Shown here: piece by piece, positions 44,880 to 57,075 of the stretch | How positions within the stretch are numbered: position 1 is the stretch's first letter | Layout of the letters: the number at the start of each line of letters is the position of its first letter | NCBI RefSeq assembly: GCF_023159225.1 | Contig: NC_063169.1 | Span: 53,221,934-53,285,933 of the forward strand | Direction: 5' to 3' | From: Perognathus longimembris pacificus | Lineage: Eukaryota; Chordata; Mammalia; Rodentia; Heteromyidae | Length of the DNA stretch: 64,000 bases | The notes under the pieces: generated by a model | Database searches by the model: none | Seen by the model: the letters and a program-made list of their open reading frames with translations, nothing else | Told to the model about the DNA's origin: nothing | Program-made: the position numbers and the translations under genes

Positions 44880-45300
44880 GATGTGTTGGTTGTTGTCAGT
44901 GTTTTTCTAGTATGAGTAAAAATCCTACAGACATTGTTATACAGGTAGTTTTGTGAAGACACATTTTGCTTCTTCTGAGTAAATAACAAGGAGTTGAATT
45001 ACTAGGTCATAGAGTAGATAAATATTTACCTTTGTAAGAAGTTGCCCAGCTGTTTTCCAAAGTGGTTTTTCCATTTTGCATTTGCAGCCACAACGTAAAA
45101 GAGTTTCAGTTGCTTCACATCCTTGCCAAAGTTTGTTGGATTTTTCATATTTTTTTAGACTTCACCATTCTGATGGGTGTAATGATAAATAATTGTGGTT
45201 TAAATTTGCATTTCTCTGGTGACTAATCACAGGACCATTACCGATGCCTATGCCTCCTTATACAGGGGACCTACCCAACTCCTTTGTCCTTTTGCATTGG
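44880..45300 (-). mobile_element. Second ancient LINE-1 (L1M), antisense
   Basis: GAGTAAATAACAAGGAGTTGAATTACTAGGTCATAG, AGAAGTTGCCCAGCTGTTTTCC, CACATCCTTGCCAAAG, ACCATTCTGATGGGTG and TTTAAATTTGCATTTCTCTGGTGACTAA repeat the L1M order of the piece before it, so it is a separate insertion or duplication. Confidence 0.8.
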
Positions 45301-45394
45301 GTAATCTCATTAACACCGAACTGCAATTAACTGGTAGATAGTATTGTTATCTATTTTATATACAATTCCTTTGTTAAATATTTTTTCTTTTTTA

Positions 45395-45490
45395 AACTTT
45401 TTATTGGTATTGTAAAGGTGATATACAGAGGGGTTACAATTATATAAGTCAGATAATGAGTACATTTCTTTTTGAACAGTGTCACCAAAT
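45395..45490 (-). mobile_element. LINE-1 3' end stub
   Basis: TTTTTATTGGTATTGTAAAGGTGATATACAGAGGGG and AAGTCAGATAATGAGTACATTTC match the 3' UTR start at 25600 and 47300. Only about 95 bp remain before unrelated sequence. Confidence 0.75.
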
Positions 45491-45517
45491 AATTTTTTGA
45501 AGGTATTTTATCCTTGT

Positions 45518-45711
45518 TACCCAGCTAGGATGCTTAGCGGTAGAGTGCTCACCTAGCATGCATGAGCCCTGGGTTCGATTCTTCAGCACAACATAAACAG
45601 ATAATGCTGGAAATGGCACTGTGGCTCAAGAGGTAGAGTGCTAGCCTTGAGCAAAATGAAGCCAAAGACCGTGCTCAGGCCCTGAGTTCAAGCCCCAAGA
45701 CTCGGGGGGAA
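45518..45711 (+). mobile_element. IDL-Geo type SINE
   Basis: CAGCTAGGATGCTTAGCGGTAGAG start, intact GGTTCGATTC B-box, right monomer (GAAATGGCACTGTGGCTC, GTGCTCAGGCCCTGAGTTC). The tail is GGGGGG then AAG, with little A left. Confidence 0.88.
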
Positions 45712-45962
45712 GAACGATAACTTCATGAGGTAGTTATAACGTATGGTTCATATCACTTATAATACCTAGTTAATATAGAACAAATTTCATAAGCCACAAA
45801 TACATGTTTAAACAGCAAATTTTAATTTGATGGCCTGATTTATCCCCCCAAATGTGACTTTTATATTTTATATAAGAAATCTTGCTTACCCTAAGACTGC
45901 AAAGACAGTCTGTGTTTCTTTCTTCCTTTATTTTTCACTTTTACATTTAGGTCTAAGATAAA

Positions 45963-46007
<45 letters not shown>

Positions 46008-46124
46008 TTATGTGTAATATTGTTGGTCCTTGGCATTTCCGTGCACACTTTAGAATTATACATAATTATTTTAAAAATCTGCAGGGATTTTCAAATATTT
46101 TTGCTTTACTTTGTAGTTTTTTTC
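45712..46124. other. Unique sequence with a (TG)18 tract
   Basis: AT-rich, holding a TG run at 45967-46003. Nothing else was recognised. Confidence 0.6.
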
Positions 46125-47000
46125 TTTTTTTTATTTATTAATTAAATTTTGTTGACAAGGTGTTGTGCAAAAGGGGTACAGTTACATAATAAGGCAGTGA
46201 GTACATTTCTTGTTATATCTTATACCCTCGTTTTTCTTTCCCTTCCCTAGATCAGGTAGGCATATATACAATACCCAGTGTACCAAAACCATATACAGTA
46301 GCCACGTGGCATACACCAAAGGAAATTCACCTAGAACTTTAAATATAACGTCAACAATAGAGTTTGCTTAACCTTGTCTTATGATCATACATACATAGCC
46401 TTTGAGCTATTGTGATCCACTGAGAGGTCAATTTTAGACCTTTTTATCTTTAGTAGTTGTTTGGTTTTACATACATAATGTAAGGTCGCTGACCCAAACC
46501 TGTGGGAAATACCATTTGACAAGAAGTTTTTGGTTTCGCAGACCTGGTCTCTACTATTCCCCCACACCCCACACACACACCTTAACAGTCATATATCAAG
46601 GAGATAATGCCCCTTTGTTTTCTGTGTTCTAGGCTTGTCTCTCTCAACATTATTTGTTCAAGTTCTGACCATTTTCCTGTGAATACCCATATTTTATCAT
46701 TTCTAATCGCTATGTAGTATTCCATTGTGTATAGGTACCACATTTTTTGGATCCATTCATCTGTAGAGGAGCATCTGGGTTGTTTCCATATTTTGGCTAT
46801 TGTGAATTGTGCGGTGATAAACATGGATGTGCAGATGTCTTTTTGATATCCTGAGACCTGTTGTTCAGGACAGATGCCTAGGAGTGGTATGGCTGGGTCA
46901 TAGGGTAGGTCTATGTTGAGCATTTTGAGGAACCTCCATACTGTTCTCCAAAGTGGTTGTACTAATTTTCACTCCCACCAACAGTGGAGAAGGGTTCCTC
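46125..47000 (-). mobile_element. LINE-1 3' end with ORF2 C-terminus (antisense)
   Basis: After a T-rich start (antisense tail) the 3' UTR runs to about 46575. Minus-strand 46582-46923 then encodes the ORF2 C-terminus: [15 protein letters not shown] and KMWYLYTMEYYIAIRN match the conserved YDPAIPLLGIYP and MWYIYTMEYYSAIKN motifs. It is 5'-truncated near 47000 and broken. Confidence 0.9.
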
Positions 47001-47004
47001 TTCC

Positions 47005-47265
47005 TGTAGTTTTTATTTTTTAATTGTTATTGTTAAGGTGATAGACAGAGGGGTTACAGTTATATGCGTAAGGTAATAAGTATATTTCTTGTCACACTTG
47101 TTACCTCCTCCCTCATTCTCCCACCCTCCCTTCCTTCCCAAACCCCCCCAAGTTGTACAGTTGTTTTACTACATATTGTTGCTACTACATATTGTAAGTG
47201 CTGCTGTTGCATTGGTCCATCTTAATGTCACTTTTTCTAACTTCTTTAGTGTCTCACATTCTATA
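47005..47265 (-). mobile_element. LINE-1 3' UTR (antisense)
   Basis: TTAAGGTGATAGACAGAGGGGTTACAG, AGTTGTACAGTTGTTTTACTACATATTG and CATTGGTCCATCTTAATG match the 63300 and 11480 elements. It directly follows the previous L1 end. Confidence 0.85.
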
Positions 47266-47289
47266 ATATTCTACTCAACATCTTTACTT

Positions 47290-47512
47290 TCTCTTTTTTT
47301 AAATCACTATTGTAAAGGTGATATAAAGAGGGGTTGCAAAAGCAGGTAATGAGTACATTTCTTTTTGAATGGTGTCACCCCTGCTCTCATTTTCTCCCAA
47401 TTATTCCTTCCTAACCTTCCCCCACAAGTTGTATAGTTCATTTTTAACACAGTGTCTAGTGAGTGCAGTGTTACATTTGTTCACTTTTGGTCCTTACTCT
47501 TTTTTGTATTTA
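47290..47512 (-). mobile_element. LINE-1 3' UTR, third in the stack (antisense)
   Basis: ATTGTAAAGGTGATATAAAGAGGGG, GGTAATGAGTACATTTC and AAGTTGTATAGTTC mark another copy of the same subfamily as 25585 and 45395. Confidence 0.8.
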
Positions 47513-47514
47513 GA

Positions 47515-49985
47515 GATTTTATACTTTAAATTTTTATTAGCACATATCAATTATACAAAAGTAGTTGATTTCCATATATGTATATAATATACTATAGTCA
47601 AATTCACCACATTTATTACTCATTCTTATTCTTACTTTATTGGGCTTTATCATTCTCTTTTATACATGTATACAAAATAGTTTTATTATAATCGCCCCCT
47701 CCAAAAGCTTCTACTTTTGCCTTTACCCACTCTCATTTTTCCCCTCCTCAAACAATACCCCTCTGCTGTTTTACATTTGTGTCAGGCAAAGTGTGTCTGA
47801 GTCTGGCTTACTTCCCTTAACATGATGATCTCCAATTCCGCAAGTAACATAATTGCATTCTTTATGGCAGAATAATACTCCAGCAATGTGTGTGTGTTGT
47901 GTGCATTGATTGATGGGAACCTAGGCTGATTTCACAGTCTGCCTATTGTGACTAGTGCTGTAATAAACATGAATGAGCAAGTATCTCTACTATATGACTT
48001 GGAGTCCTTATGATACATGTCCAGAATGTTATAGCAAGATAATAAAGTAGTTTTACTTTTAGTATCTTGAGAAATCTCTATATTGCTTCCCATAGTGGCC
48101 CTATTAATTTACATTCCCACCAACAGATATAAGGGTCATCTCCGTCCTCCCACACCTGCCTCCTTGCCAGCATTTGTTATTTTCTTGATGGTGGACATTC
48201 TGCCTGGGGTGAGATGGAATCTCAGTGTTGGTTTGATTTACATTTCCTTTTTAGCTAATGATGGCAGACATTTCTTCATGTATTTATTGACCATTTATAC
48301 TTCTTTTGAAAAATGCATTTAATTCAATTTTCCATTTGTTATATTATTTTTTATTATTTTCTCATCTCCCATCTTGTGGTTATCCCTTGATTCTGGTGAA
48401 TGTTTGCTTTGCTATGCAGATGCTTTTTAACTTGATATAATTGTGTTTTTCAATTTTTGCTCTTATTTCCTAAGCAATTGGAATCCTATTCAGAAGCTCC
48501 TTGCCTTTGCCTAGATTTTCAAATGTTTTCCTTATGGTTTCCTGTAGGAATTTTCAATTTTTCAGGTCATAAATTAAGATCTTTCATCTATTTTAGAGGT
48601 GTTCTTGTTCACGGATGTCTAGTATCATTTTTATCCAAGTGAATATTCTGCTTTTCCAACATTATTTGTGGATGACAATCTTTCCCCAGTGGACGTTTTT
48701 GGCTTCTTTGTCAAAAGTTGTTGTTGTTTGTCAAAAGTGGTTGTTGCTGTCTAGCTTTCTTTCTCCATCTTCTATTCCATTTGTCTAGCTGTCTATTTTT
48801 GTGCTCTAACTACAGTATTTTTGTTACTGTGGTCCTGTAGTATGGAGTCAGGTATTATGACACCACTAACATTGCTCTTTTTGCTCAAATTTTCTTTGAC
48901 TATTGGATATCATTGGCTTTTATGTTTCTGATAAAAATAACATTGGAATTTTGATAAGAATTGCATTGAATCTATAATTTTAGTACTATACTCATTTATA
49001 TAATATAAAGTCTGCCAATCTATAAACATAAGAGGTCTTTCTATCTTTTAGTGTCTTTAATTTTTTTAGTGTTTTACAGTTTTTACTATAGCGGTCTTTT
49101 AGCACCCTACGTTTATTCATGTGTGTGTAGGGGGGTGGTGTATGTGTGTGTTGAGGCTATGGTGAATATAATTGCTTGCCTGACTTCTTTCTCAGCCTGT
49201 TCAGTGTACAGAACGGATACTAATTTTTGCATGTTGCTTTTTGAATCTTGCTATTTTGCTCAAACTGTTTACTAGTTCTAAGCATTTTCTGGTGGAATCT
49301 CTAGGGTCTTTTAAGTATAGCACCATATCATTTACAAATAGGGATAATTTAATTTTTTCTTGCTTATTGGTAATCTATTTTTCTCTGTTATCTCTTCCTT
49401 TGTCTATTGATCTGGCTAAATTCAAGCTCTATACAGAATAAGACTGGAGAGTGAACACCTTGTCTTATATTTGGCTTTAGAGATAATTGTTTTCATTTTC
49501 CCCAGTTAGTATGAAGTAGGAAATAGGTTTATTATGTGTAGCCTTTACTATATTGAGATATGTTCCTTTTATTCCTAGTTCCTTAGAGCTTTTATCATGA
49601 AGTGTTGTTGAATTTTGTCCATATTTTGTCAATATTGTCAATTCTGCATCTGCTGAGATTATCATGTAACTTTTTTGTTCTTTATTTTGTCCCTGTGCTA
49701 GAGTGCATTTAGCAATTCTCGTTTAGCAACTCATCCTGAGTTTCTGGATAAAACTAACTTGATCACTAGGTACAATATTTTAGTGTATTGCTGTATTTGA
49801 CTTACAAGTATGTTGATACTTTTTACATCTATGTTCATCAAGGAAGTTGGTCCTTTAATTTCTTCGATAGCTATGTCCTTATCTGGTTTTGTTCTTGAGA
49901 TAATACTGACTTCATAGAATGAGTTCAGTACTATTCTTTCCATCTGTATATGATGGACTGTTTGGTTGTCTTCATCCTAGTCAAG
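47515..49985 (-). mobile_element. Longer, older LINE-1 with decayed ORF2 (antisense)
   Basis: The 3' end is at 47515 and ORF2 runs back to at least 49943. Minus-strand translation of 49731-49943 shows NSFYEVSIISRTKPDKD and SLMNIDVKSINILVSQIQQY (RT fingers). 49477-49665 shows MIISADAE then KELGIKGTYLNIVKATHNKP (RT palm). Near 49322-49343 the catalytic loop reads FVNDM instead of F/YADDM. Catalytic residue loss and frameshifts make it dead. It is clearly older than the L1 at 11464. Confidence 0.9.
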
Positions 49986-51654
49986 AGCTCCATCACAGTC
50001 CCTCACTACTTCACATCTTTCCTTGTACATAAGTAGGTTAGTAAGGAACTTTCAGCAGAACTCTTGAGACTCATCTCTTTGCAGTTCCTACTTCTCGCCT
50101 ATTCCAAAATTCTATTTACTCTAGCAGCCCCAAACTCTAGTATCTGCCTCTTCTGCTCATGAAGATCACTGTTCACTCTCCTGGTTCCATGTAGCTTACC
50201 ATCTAGCCACCCATCTCTGTCTACCCTAGGTCTAGACAGAGAGCTGGGGCATTAGGAGATTCTACTGTGTGGTTCCTGTTTCTCAGGGACCACAGTTATC
50301 TGTTCAATGTCTTTTAACATCTAAAGCCATTATTTCAAATTCCTTATCTAGTTTTTCCATTACCTTATGGATGGATACATACTTTGTGACCATTTACTAC
50401 CTACTTTTTTTATGAGTGTGGTAGTGAAAAAAATGTGTATTAAACCTCAGAAATTTTTAAATCTCCCACATTTGGTGTCATTTCTAAAACCAGAAGATGT
50501 GAAGCTCTGAAGCAGTCAAGAACTGCAAAGGATGACATATGCTTTACTAAAGCCAGATAGTAAGCCTGTAAGATGAAATGCCATATTAGAATGTAGTTTA
50601 TGGGAAGCTTTAAACATATTTTAGTTTTTATTTGAAGCAAGTTACTTTTTTGCCATAAAAATAGTTCTTGGATATGACTTAGGGAGATAGATGTCACAAG
50701 GTAGATAGACAGAAATACAATGGCTTTGGTATGTTTAAATGTTTACTTATGCTTGGATGAGGAATAAGTAGTCTCCCATCCCATATAGTATGGGTAATAC
50801 AGTAACTCCCATCCCATACAGTGACATAGATAATAAATAAAGCATTTCTAATCAGATTATTTCTTTAAGTCTGATGCTGTGTTTTTACATGACTATTGTT
50901 TGTTTTCTCTGTGGTCTTCTGGGAACTTAAAAAAAAGCTGTCTGCTTTGTATAGTCATTTCAAATTCTCCCCAAATTATTATTTCTAGTAGGGAGAAATA
51001 TGAAAGTATCAAGATATCACATCACATTTTCAGGTCAAGTGAGTCTGAAAGTCATTCTCCAGGGTAAATATATGTTTATCTCATAGAATCACAAATGTCT
51101 TCTAAAGATAAAAGAACTCCTCTGGCTATAATATGAGAAGAGAACAACCAGAGCCAATCTTTCCACTCATGCTACCCAATGCCTCCTTTTTTGAAAGTCT
51201 TCAATTTCCATTGAAAAATAAGGGCAGCAGATAATGAGTACTTTGTTCATTTTGATCTAACAAGGAGTATCTGAAGAGGTTCACCTAAGGATCCAGTCTT
51301 ACACTTGTTATAGTTACTTTTCTGAATCCTTTATGACTTCTTGAAATATTTTAAGAAATACTTATATATTTGACATAATCACTTACAATGTTTGACTAAA
51401 ATTATTAAAAATATATTCACTCATATTTGTGTCCTTATTATGAATTGCTATATTACTACCCATGATTTTTTTCCTTCTCATCTAGTTATATGTCCTGCTC
51501 CCTGCTGTGATTAAGGAGCCCCAGCACATTAAATGTGCCATATATATATAACAAAGGTGATCTTAGGCAAACCACATGTATTTTGTCTTTCCTAATATTT
51601 CAAGATGTACTATGTAGGCAGAAGCTATTCTAGACTGAGAATTGAGAGTTTAAC
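49986..51654. other. Mostly unique sequence, no gene assigned
   Basis: About 1.7 kb. 50280-50390 may be further antisense L1 UTR but could not be assigned firmly. A 33-bp-period duplication of CTCCCATCCCATA lies at 50773-50818. No supported frames. Confidence 0.45.
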
Positions 51655-51945
51655 TTCTGACAGTACCAGTGATGAGTTGAATGAACTTGAGTCAATTATT
51701 TAACCCTTACATGACTTCTTTATGTATAAATGGGTTTTGAGATAGTATCTGCTTCACAGAGGAATTGTGAGAATGAAAAGGTTAATATGAATAGAACAGT
51801 GCCTGGCACAAAATTAACCTCACTTATTGTTGTTGATGTTACTGCTTCTACTTTTAAATTTAATTCATTCAGTCTTTACAATAGATCTTTAAAGCAAATA
51901 TCTGATCCCCATTTTACAGATAAGACAATCAAAGTCTAGGTCTTT
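51655..51945 (+). mobile_element. MIR-family pair
   Basis: GAACTTGAGTCAATTATTTAACCC, GAATTGTGAGAATGAAAAGG and ACAGTGCCTGGCACAAAATTAA are sense MIR with its typical order. A second core follows at 51850 (TGATCCCCATTTTACAGATAAG). Confidence 0.8.
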
Positions 51946-52597
51946 TACTTCTGAAGGTTGTACATATTGTAGTCTCCATTGTCCTAGATAATACAAAAAA
52001 ATTAAAAGTTCTTTGATGCTGATGATGAGTCTATGCTAACCTTTACTTGATCCTCCACAATTAAATAATAATTTCATAAAGGAATTTAGATGTCATTTTT
52101 CTTGGCAATAGAGCTTAAGACTATCATGTATTTCTACTACTAGAAAGTGTGCTTGTATCTGTTTATTTTCTGGTTAAAATTCAGAACCACAGAAAAAGAT
52201 TAACTGTTTTCCATACTGACTGCCACATAGCAAGCAAATTCTCTTCCAATCTCTTTTATCTCCCTAAATACATGTATCCTAAATTTTTGATCACTTAATC
52301 TTTTGAGAAGCAATACTCTTGATCTTAGTTTTCAACTTCCAAGTCCCCATCCACCCATGCAGACAATTTGCTTTTCAAATCATTGGCAGCCCCTTCTCCT
52401 TGGAACTTGCTTCCATTCCACAGCAGAGCTTCCATAGCCCAAGGCTGCTTCAGAAAGACGGTCACCTAAATATCAGTAATTATAGCTAACTTATCAACCC
52501 ATAGAAAAATAACCACAGCGTTCAAAGTTCTTCTGGAGTCCTTTTAAGTACAGATTTAGCCTGAGTCTGTGATTTAGGTTACTTTCCATTTCTTTCA
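51946..52597. other. Unique sequence, no gene seen
   Basis: No recognised repeat, RNA gene or supported frame. Confidence 0.5.
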
Positions 52598-52599
52598 AG

Positions 52600-53060
52600 A
52601 GCTAAACACAACCTAGTAAAGTGAAGTCTTTGAAGTGCAAGCTGGTTGACCATTTCCGGTGCAGAATACCCAATCCCCATGAAACCGTCTTGGAACTATC
52701 TCCAGCCCTCATCAGCAAGTGCTGAGCAATGACGTCGCTGTGGGATTTCAACCGAACTTTGTGTTCTGATAAACAGTGTGTGGCTGGAGTTGCCACTGGT
52801 GAATTCTTTTTCTCTTGGGAGGTGCCAGCACTAGTGAATTCTTTCTCTCTTGGGAAGTGTCAGGCACAGTTCCTTGTTCATGTGGAAGCTTTGGAGAATA
52901 AGAGTGGGTAAGACAGAAAGGGTGACCAGGTGCCAAGGATACGTTTTAAACTCACTCGAGTGTGGAGAACAATATTTTGGTTTAATTCCACTCCTCTGTG
53001 AGTAGAACATCAAGAGATACTAGAGTTTATTGGAAAATGAGCTATTTCTCCCCAGTGTCT
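52600..53060. promoter_or_regulatory. Repeat-free block with CRE-like site and 35-bp tandem duplication
   Basis: TGACGTCG (7 of 8 CRE bases) at 52730-52737 follows TGCTGAGCAA. GAATTCTTT with TCTCTTGGGA occurs at 52801 and again at 52836, so 52794-52828 and 52829-52863 form a two-copy tandem of about 35 bp. Short overlapping frames on both strands have no domain. Regulatory role is a guess from motif content. Confidence 0.25.
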
Positions 53061-54830
53061 TGTTTCAGAGGTCATCCTAAAACTGGCGGATCGCAGATGA
53101 ATCCAATTGTCTTGTTTGAATACTTTTCTTAGGTAATGATGGCTTCAGAGACTGTAGGTTGTAATAGTAATGGTAATAATAATAATAAATATAAGAAATA
53201 ATAACAGTGAAGAAGCTCAACAGTTTGGCTAGCTTTCCCCTAAATAACATCCATGAGAGAATTGTTTGTCACCAAACCAGAATAAAAATACCAGCGTTAT
53301 TGTGGAAATGAGCACATGCGATTTCCTGTTTGTCACGCTGACTCTATAATAGATTCCTTTATATTAAAGTTTTAGTAGCAAAATGCATCCCATCATCTGA
53401 CATTCTGACCTTCTTTTCTTTTCTTTCATGCCTTTTGATTTTCTCTTTTAGTCTTTGCTTGGGGGTTTGTTACTTATCTTAGTTTTTAAAGCTATACAAT
53501 CTAGGTGACTGTTGTTTACAGAAAGGAGTTTTTATTTTCTCCAAGAAAACAAAGCTGATTTGCCACTGAAAGATAAAAGAATACTGTGTAAGTTGTAAAT
53601 ACTTCAAAATTCAGAGGGATATTATTATACTCCAAATGACTACAACCACAGTCCCATTAGACCTGTTCTCCAAGTCCTACCTTCTTGCTTAAAGAACCCC
53701 CAAACTTCAGATCCCCTTCTACTCTCACCGGCGTCTCCACTCCTGTAACCAGTCTAGAACTCTTTCCCATCTGAACTTCAATGAACCTAATGTGAGCACC
53801 GTGACTAGAACTCACTTCAATTATCACTGTAGTCCACATTAGAAAATATAAGAAAAGACAAGACAAGAGTGATGTCTGATACAGGTCCTAAGGCTTTGCC
53901 CACATCTCAAATGACAGAGAAAGGAGGGAAAGATTCAGGAGTTGCAAGGTTCAGGAGTGAAACCCTGTAACTTCCTTGGCCCTTATAAAACCAGGTCACA
54001 GCTGCCTGGCTTCCTAATTTGGTTTGATGTACTGTGAATTCCCAAGGGGATGAGTCATTCTCTTATTCATATGTAAGTGCAGGAACCATTCCAAAACAAA
54101 AATGAGACTTGAGTTTACTTGTGATTTCAAATGGCTTCTTCCACCCCACTGTACAGTTAGTCTAGCTTGACTCTAATTATTCATCATTTTACAGAGCAAG
54201 CATAGGGCGTCTATCATCTTTTGAGGTTATTTTACTTATCACTGAGCACTTACATGGCATTCCCAGGGAACTTCATTACCTAGTTTAGGAATTTTTCACT
54301 GAAAATGAATATCTATTATAAAATGTGAACACCAAACAAAATTAATCCTAAACTATCTTATGAAAGTCTCTGGGTACTACTGTTTTTGTACATTTTTCTT
54401 GTTACTGATTAAGTTCACAAGAACACCATAAGTACCTGGTTGTATTTGATGAGGCAGAAAAACTTTTCCTGTTGGTTGTCAAATTAAGATGCTATATCAT
54501 TTTTACAATTTGTTCCATCTTAGAATTTGGCTATGTTCTATCTCTGTCATTTCCCACAGCAAACCCCTTCAGAGTATTTGGCTCTTAGCCAGATAGAGTC
54601 CATGCCATAGATGCTTTTAATAAAGGGAGGTAACCACCTATGAATCCTATTTTATTAGTTTTTATTAACAAAAAAGCAGGGAAAAAATGAAACAAGTAGC
54701 CAGAACAAATTCTCCAGTAGGCACAGGAGACACCAAAGAGGTGGTTGCCCGGATGAATCAAAGGTTCAAAAGTCATCTGTGAAATGTGCAGAGATCCTTG
54801 GATAGTCTGCTTGGAAGTATAAAATGGAAA
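53061..54830. other. Unique sequence, no gene assigned
   Basis: About 1.8 kb with an AAT-rich tract at 53162-53206. No element or supported frame otherwise. Confidence 0.5.
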
Positions 54831-55075
54831 ATATATATATATATATATATTTTTTTTTTTTTTCTGATCCTAAGACTTAAACTCTGGGCACTGTCCCTGA
54901 GCTTCTTTTCCTGAAGCATCTACAACTTGCACCACAGCACCACTTCTGGCTTTCTTGAGTAGTTTATTGGAGATAAGTGTCTCACAGACTTTCCTGCCCA
55001 GTCTTGGTTCCATTTGCCATCCTCAGATCTCAACCTCCTGAGTAGCTGGAATTACAGGCATGAGCCACCAGTATT
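54831..55075 (-). mobile_element. (AT)n plus dimeric B1 + right-monomer SINE
   Basis: An AT run (54831-54850) and T run, then antisense right monomer (ACTTAAACTCTGGGCACTGTCC, CACCACAGCACCACTTCTGGC), linker GTTTATTGGAGATAAGTGTC, and B1-like half ending GGAATTACAGGCATGAGCCACC. Confidence 0.85.
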
Positions 55076-55439
55076 TACTTCAAGTAATATTTTTTGCTTA
55101 TCAAATTAGCTAATGTTTTGACATAACAATAATTAATGATCTAGATTTACAGGCAATCTCATGTAATGCTGGCCCAAACTATAACAAACTTTTGAAAATG
55201 TATTTCATAGCAGGATTAAAGAAAAATAAATTATTATCCTTGTATCCAATAAACCCAGGTCTAGAAAAAAATCTTAAACTTAAAATAAAACTTACATATA
55301 AATAACATCATCACAATAATTTTTATTATTGAAATAGAAAGTGTTAATTTTTGAAAGTAATTTGTTTACAAGAAGGAAAGCCCTTGAGATACCAATGAGT
55401 ACAAATCATGGGTACATGAAATTAAACTACTTTTAAATG
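55076..55439. other. Unique AT-rich sequence, nothing recognised
   Basis: Very AT-rich with many A runs. No element or frame. Confidence 0.5.
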
Positions 55440-55640
55440 CACATTTTCATTCAGCAATAACATTAAACATGTAATACATGACAGCCATTGTTCTTGGTGT
55501 AGTATACAGCACTTTTTGTCTTTTAATATTCACAGGACCCCTAGGAAGTAGTTGGTAGTTCCTCCCTCATCTTAAATATGGGAAAACTGAGACACTTGCT
55601 TAAAAATTGTCTACTGTCATCCAGTAACTGTGGGAACAAA
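55440..55640 (+). mobile_element. MIR SINE
   Basis: TTTTAATATTCACAGGACCCCTAGGAAGTAG, AATATGGGAAAACTGAGACACTTGC and TCATCCAGTAACTG keep the sense MIR order. Confidence 0.8.
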
Positions 55641-55686
55641 CAAACTTCCTAATTTCATAAAGTTATAATTTAAAAGAGACTACCTA

Positions 55687-55912
55687 AAGCCAGTGCCAGT
55701 GGTTCGTGCCTGTAATCCTAGCTACTCAGGAGGCTGAGATCTGAGGATTAAAGTTAGAAGCCAGCCCAAGCAAGAGAGTCAATGAGGCTCTTATCTCTAA
55801 TAAACCACCAAAAGGCTGAAATGGAGCTGTGGTTCAGGTAGTAGAGTCCTAACCCTGAGCACAAAAGCTCAGGGACAGCGCCCAGACCTTAAACTTAAGT
55901 CGCATGACCTGA
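55687..55912 (+). mobile_element. Dimeric B1 + right-monomer SINE
   Basis: The left half has the best B1-like start seen here (GTGCCTGTAATCCTAGCTAC, CAGGAGGCTGAGATC), then CTAATAAACCACC and the right half (GGAGCTGTGGTTCAGGTAG, CTCAGGGACAGCGCCCAG). A short tail follows CATGACCTG. Confidence 0.92.
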
Positions 55913-56884
55913 AAAGACAGAGATGGAAAGAAACTAACCAATAAACTACCAAAATAAATACATTATAGCAGCAACAATAACCCATGAAGTAGAGGTCCAT
56001 TCTAGGGAGGGAGGTGAGCAGCTGACAGAATGTTTCTATGGAGGGATAATAATTGAATTGATACTTTAAGCAAGAATAAGAGTTCACTGTAAAGGCATGA
56101 GCATTTGAGGTGGAGGGATAAACCTCTTTCTTGGTGGAGAGGTAACAAGTGTTCTGGGAGAGTCAATGAACCTAAGACAGAAATGGAGCAGAGAGGCAGG
56201 CATGCAGAAGCACAGTGAACATGGTCTCAACACCCAAACAAAGGTACAGAGAAACCTAGGTAGAGATGAGCCATCTGAGACTATGGAGGAGAGGTGACTG
56301 GTTGAGAATCACACCATTATTTCATCACAATTGCAAATGTTGTACCACATAGTATGCAGATTTAGGACAGCAGATTTCACACTTTTTGAGTGGCAAGATC
56401 TTATTCCAAATTTCCAACAAAGAGCTCTGTTAGAATAGTGTGACTTTTTGTTTGTTGGCTTTTTTATTTTAAATCAAAGTAGAATGTTTACTTGTAATGT
56501 CAATCAGTGAATGGCATTTGAAAATTTATTTTAATAAATATTCCCTTGTCACACCATGCAGTGATTAGGTTGAGTGAGTAGGTGAGGTTTTGACACATCA
56601 CCAAACAGAAAGAGGCGGTTTTAATAGCACAGAAATGAAAGTCTGAGGGAAGTGATGGGTGATATTTATAGTTTTATATCAAATCCAGCATACGTTTCTC
56701 TGCTTTCTTGTAACACATGGAAAGTTCCGTTTTATACAAATAAGTAGCTGGTACAAATGTTAGAGTTTGGCATCTCCAGATATTATGCTATTAAACTGAA
56801 ACATATGCTGGAAGAAAATAAGCAGGAAGCCTTGTATTTTCAAATAAGTCATTTAAAGCTCTAGAATATTATACTCCCTTTTCT
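55913..56884. other. Unique sequence, no gene seen
   Basis: Purine-rich on the plus strand at 56080-56300. No named element or supported frame. Confidence 0.5.
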
Positions 56885-57075
56885 TTTTTCTTTTTTTTTC
56901 AATACCAGGGATTGAACTCAAGGCCTCACATTTTCTAAGCAGGAACACTACCACTTGACCCACCTACCCAGCGAGGCCTTTTGTGTTTATAATTTATCAG
57001 ACGGAGACCACACAAACTGCCACACTGATCTTGAATTGTGATCTTCCCTTTCAAGTAGTTTGACCCAGTGGTATT
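56885..57075 (-). mobile_element. ID-like plus B1-like SINE (antisense)
   Basis: T run, then CCAGGGATTGAACTCAAGGCC (B-box region), ACACTACCACTTGACCC, then a degraded B1-like part (AATTGTGATCTTCCC). Confidence 0.65.
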
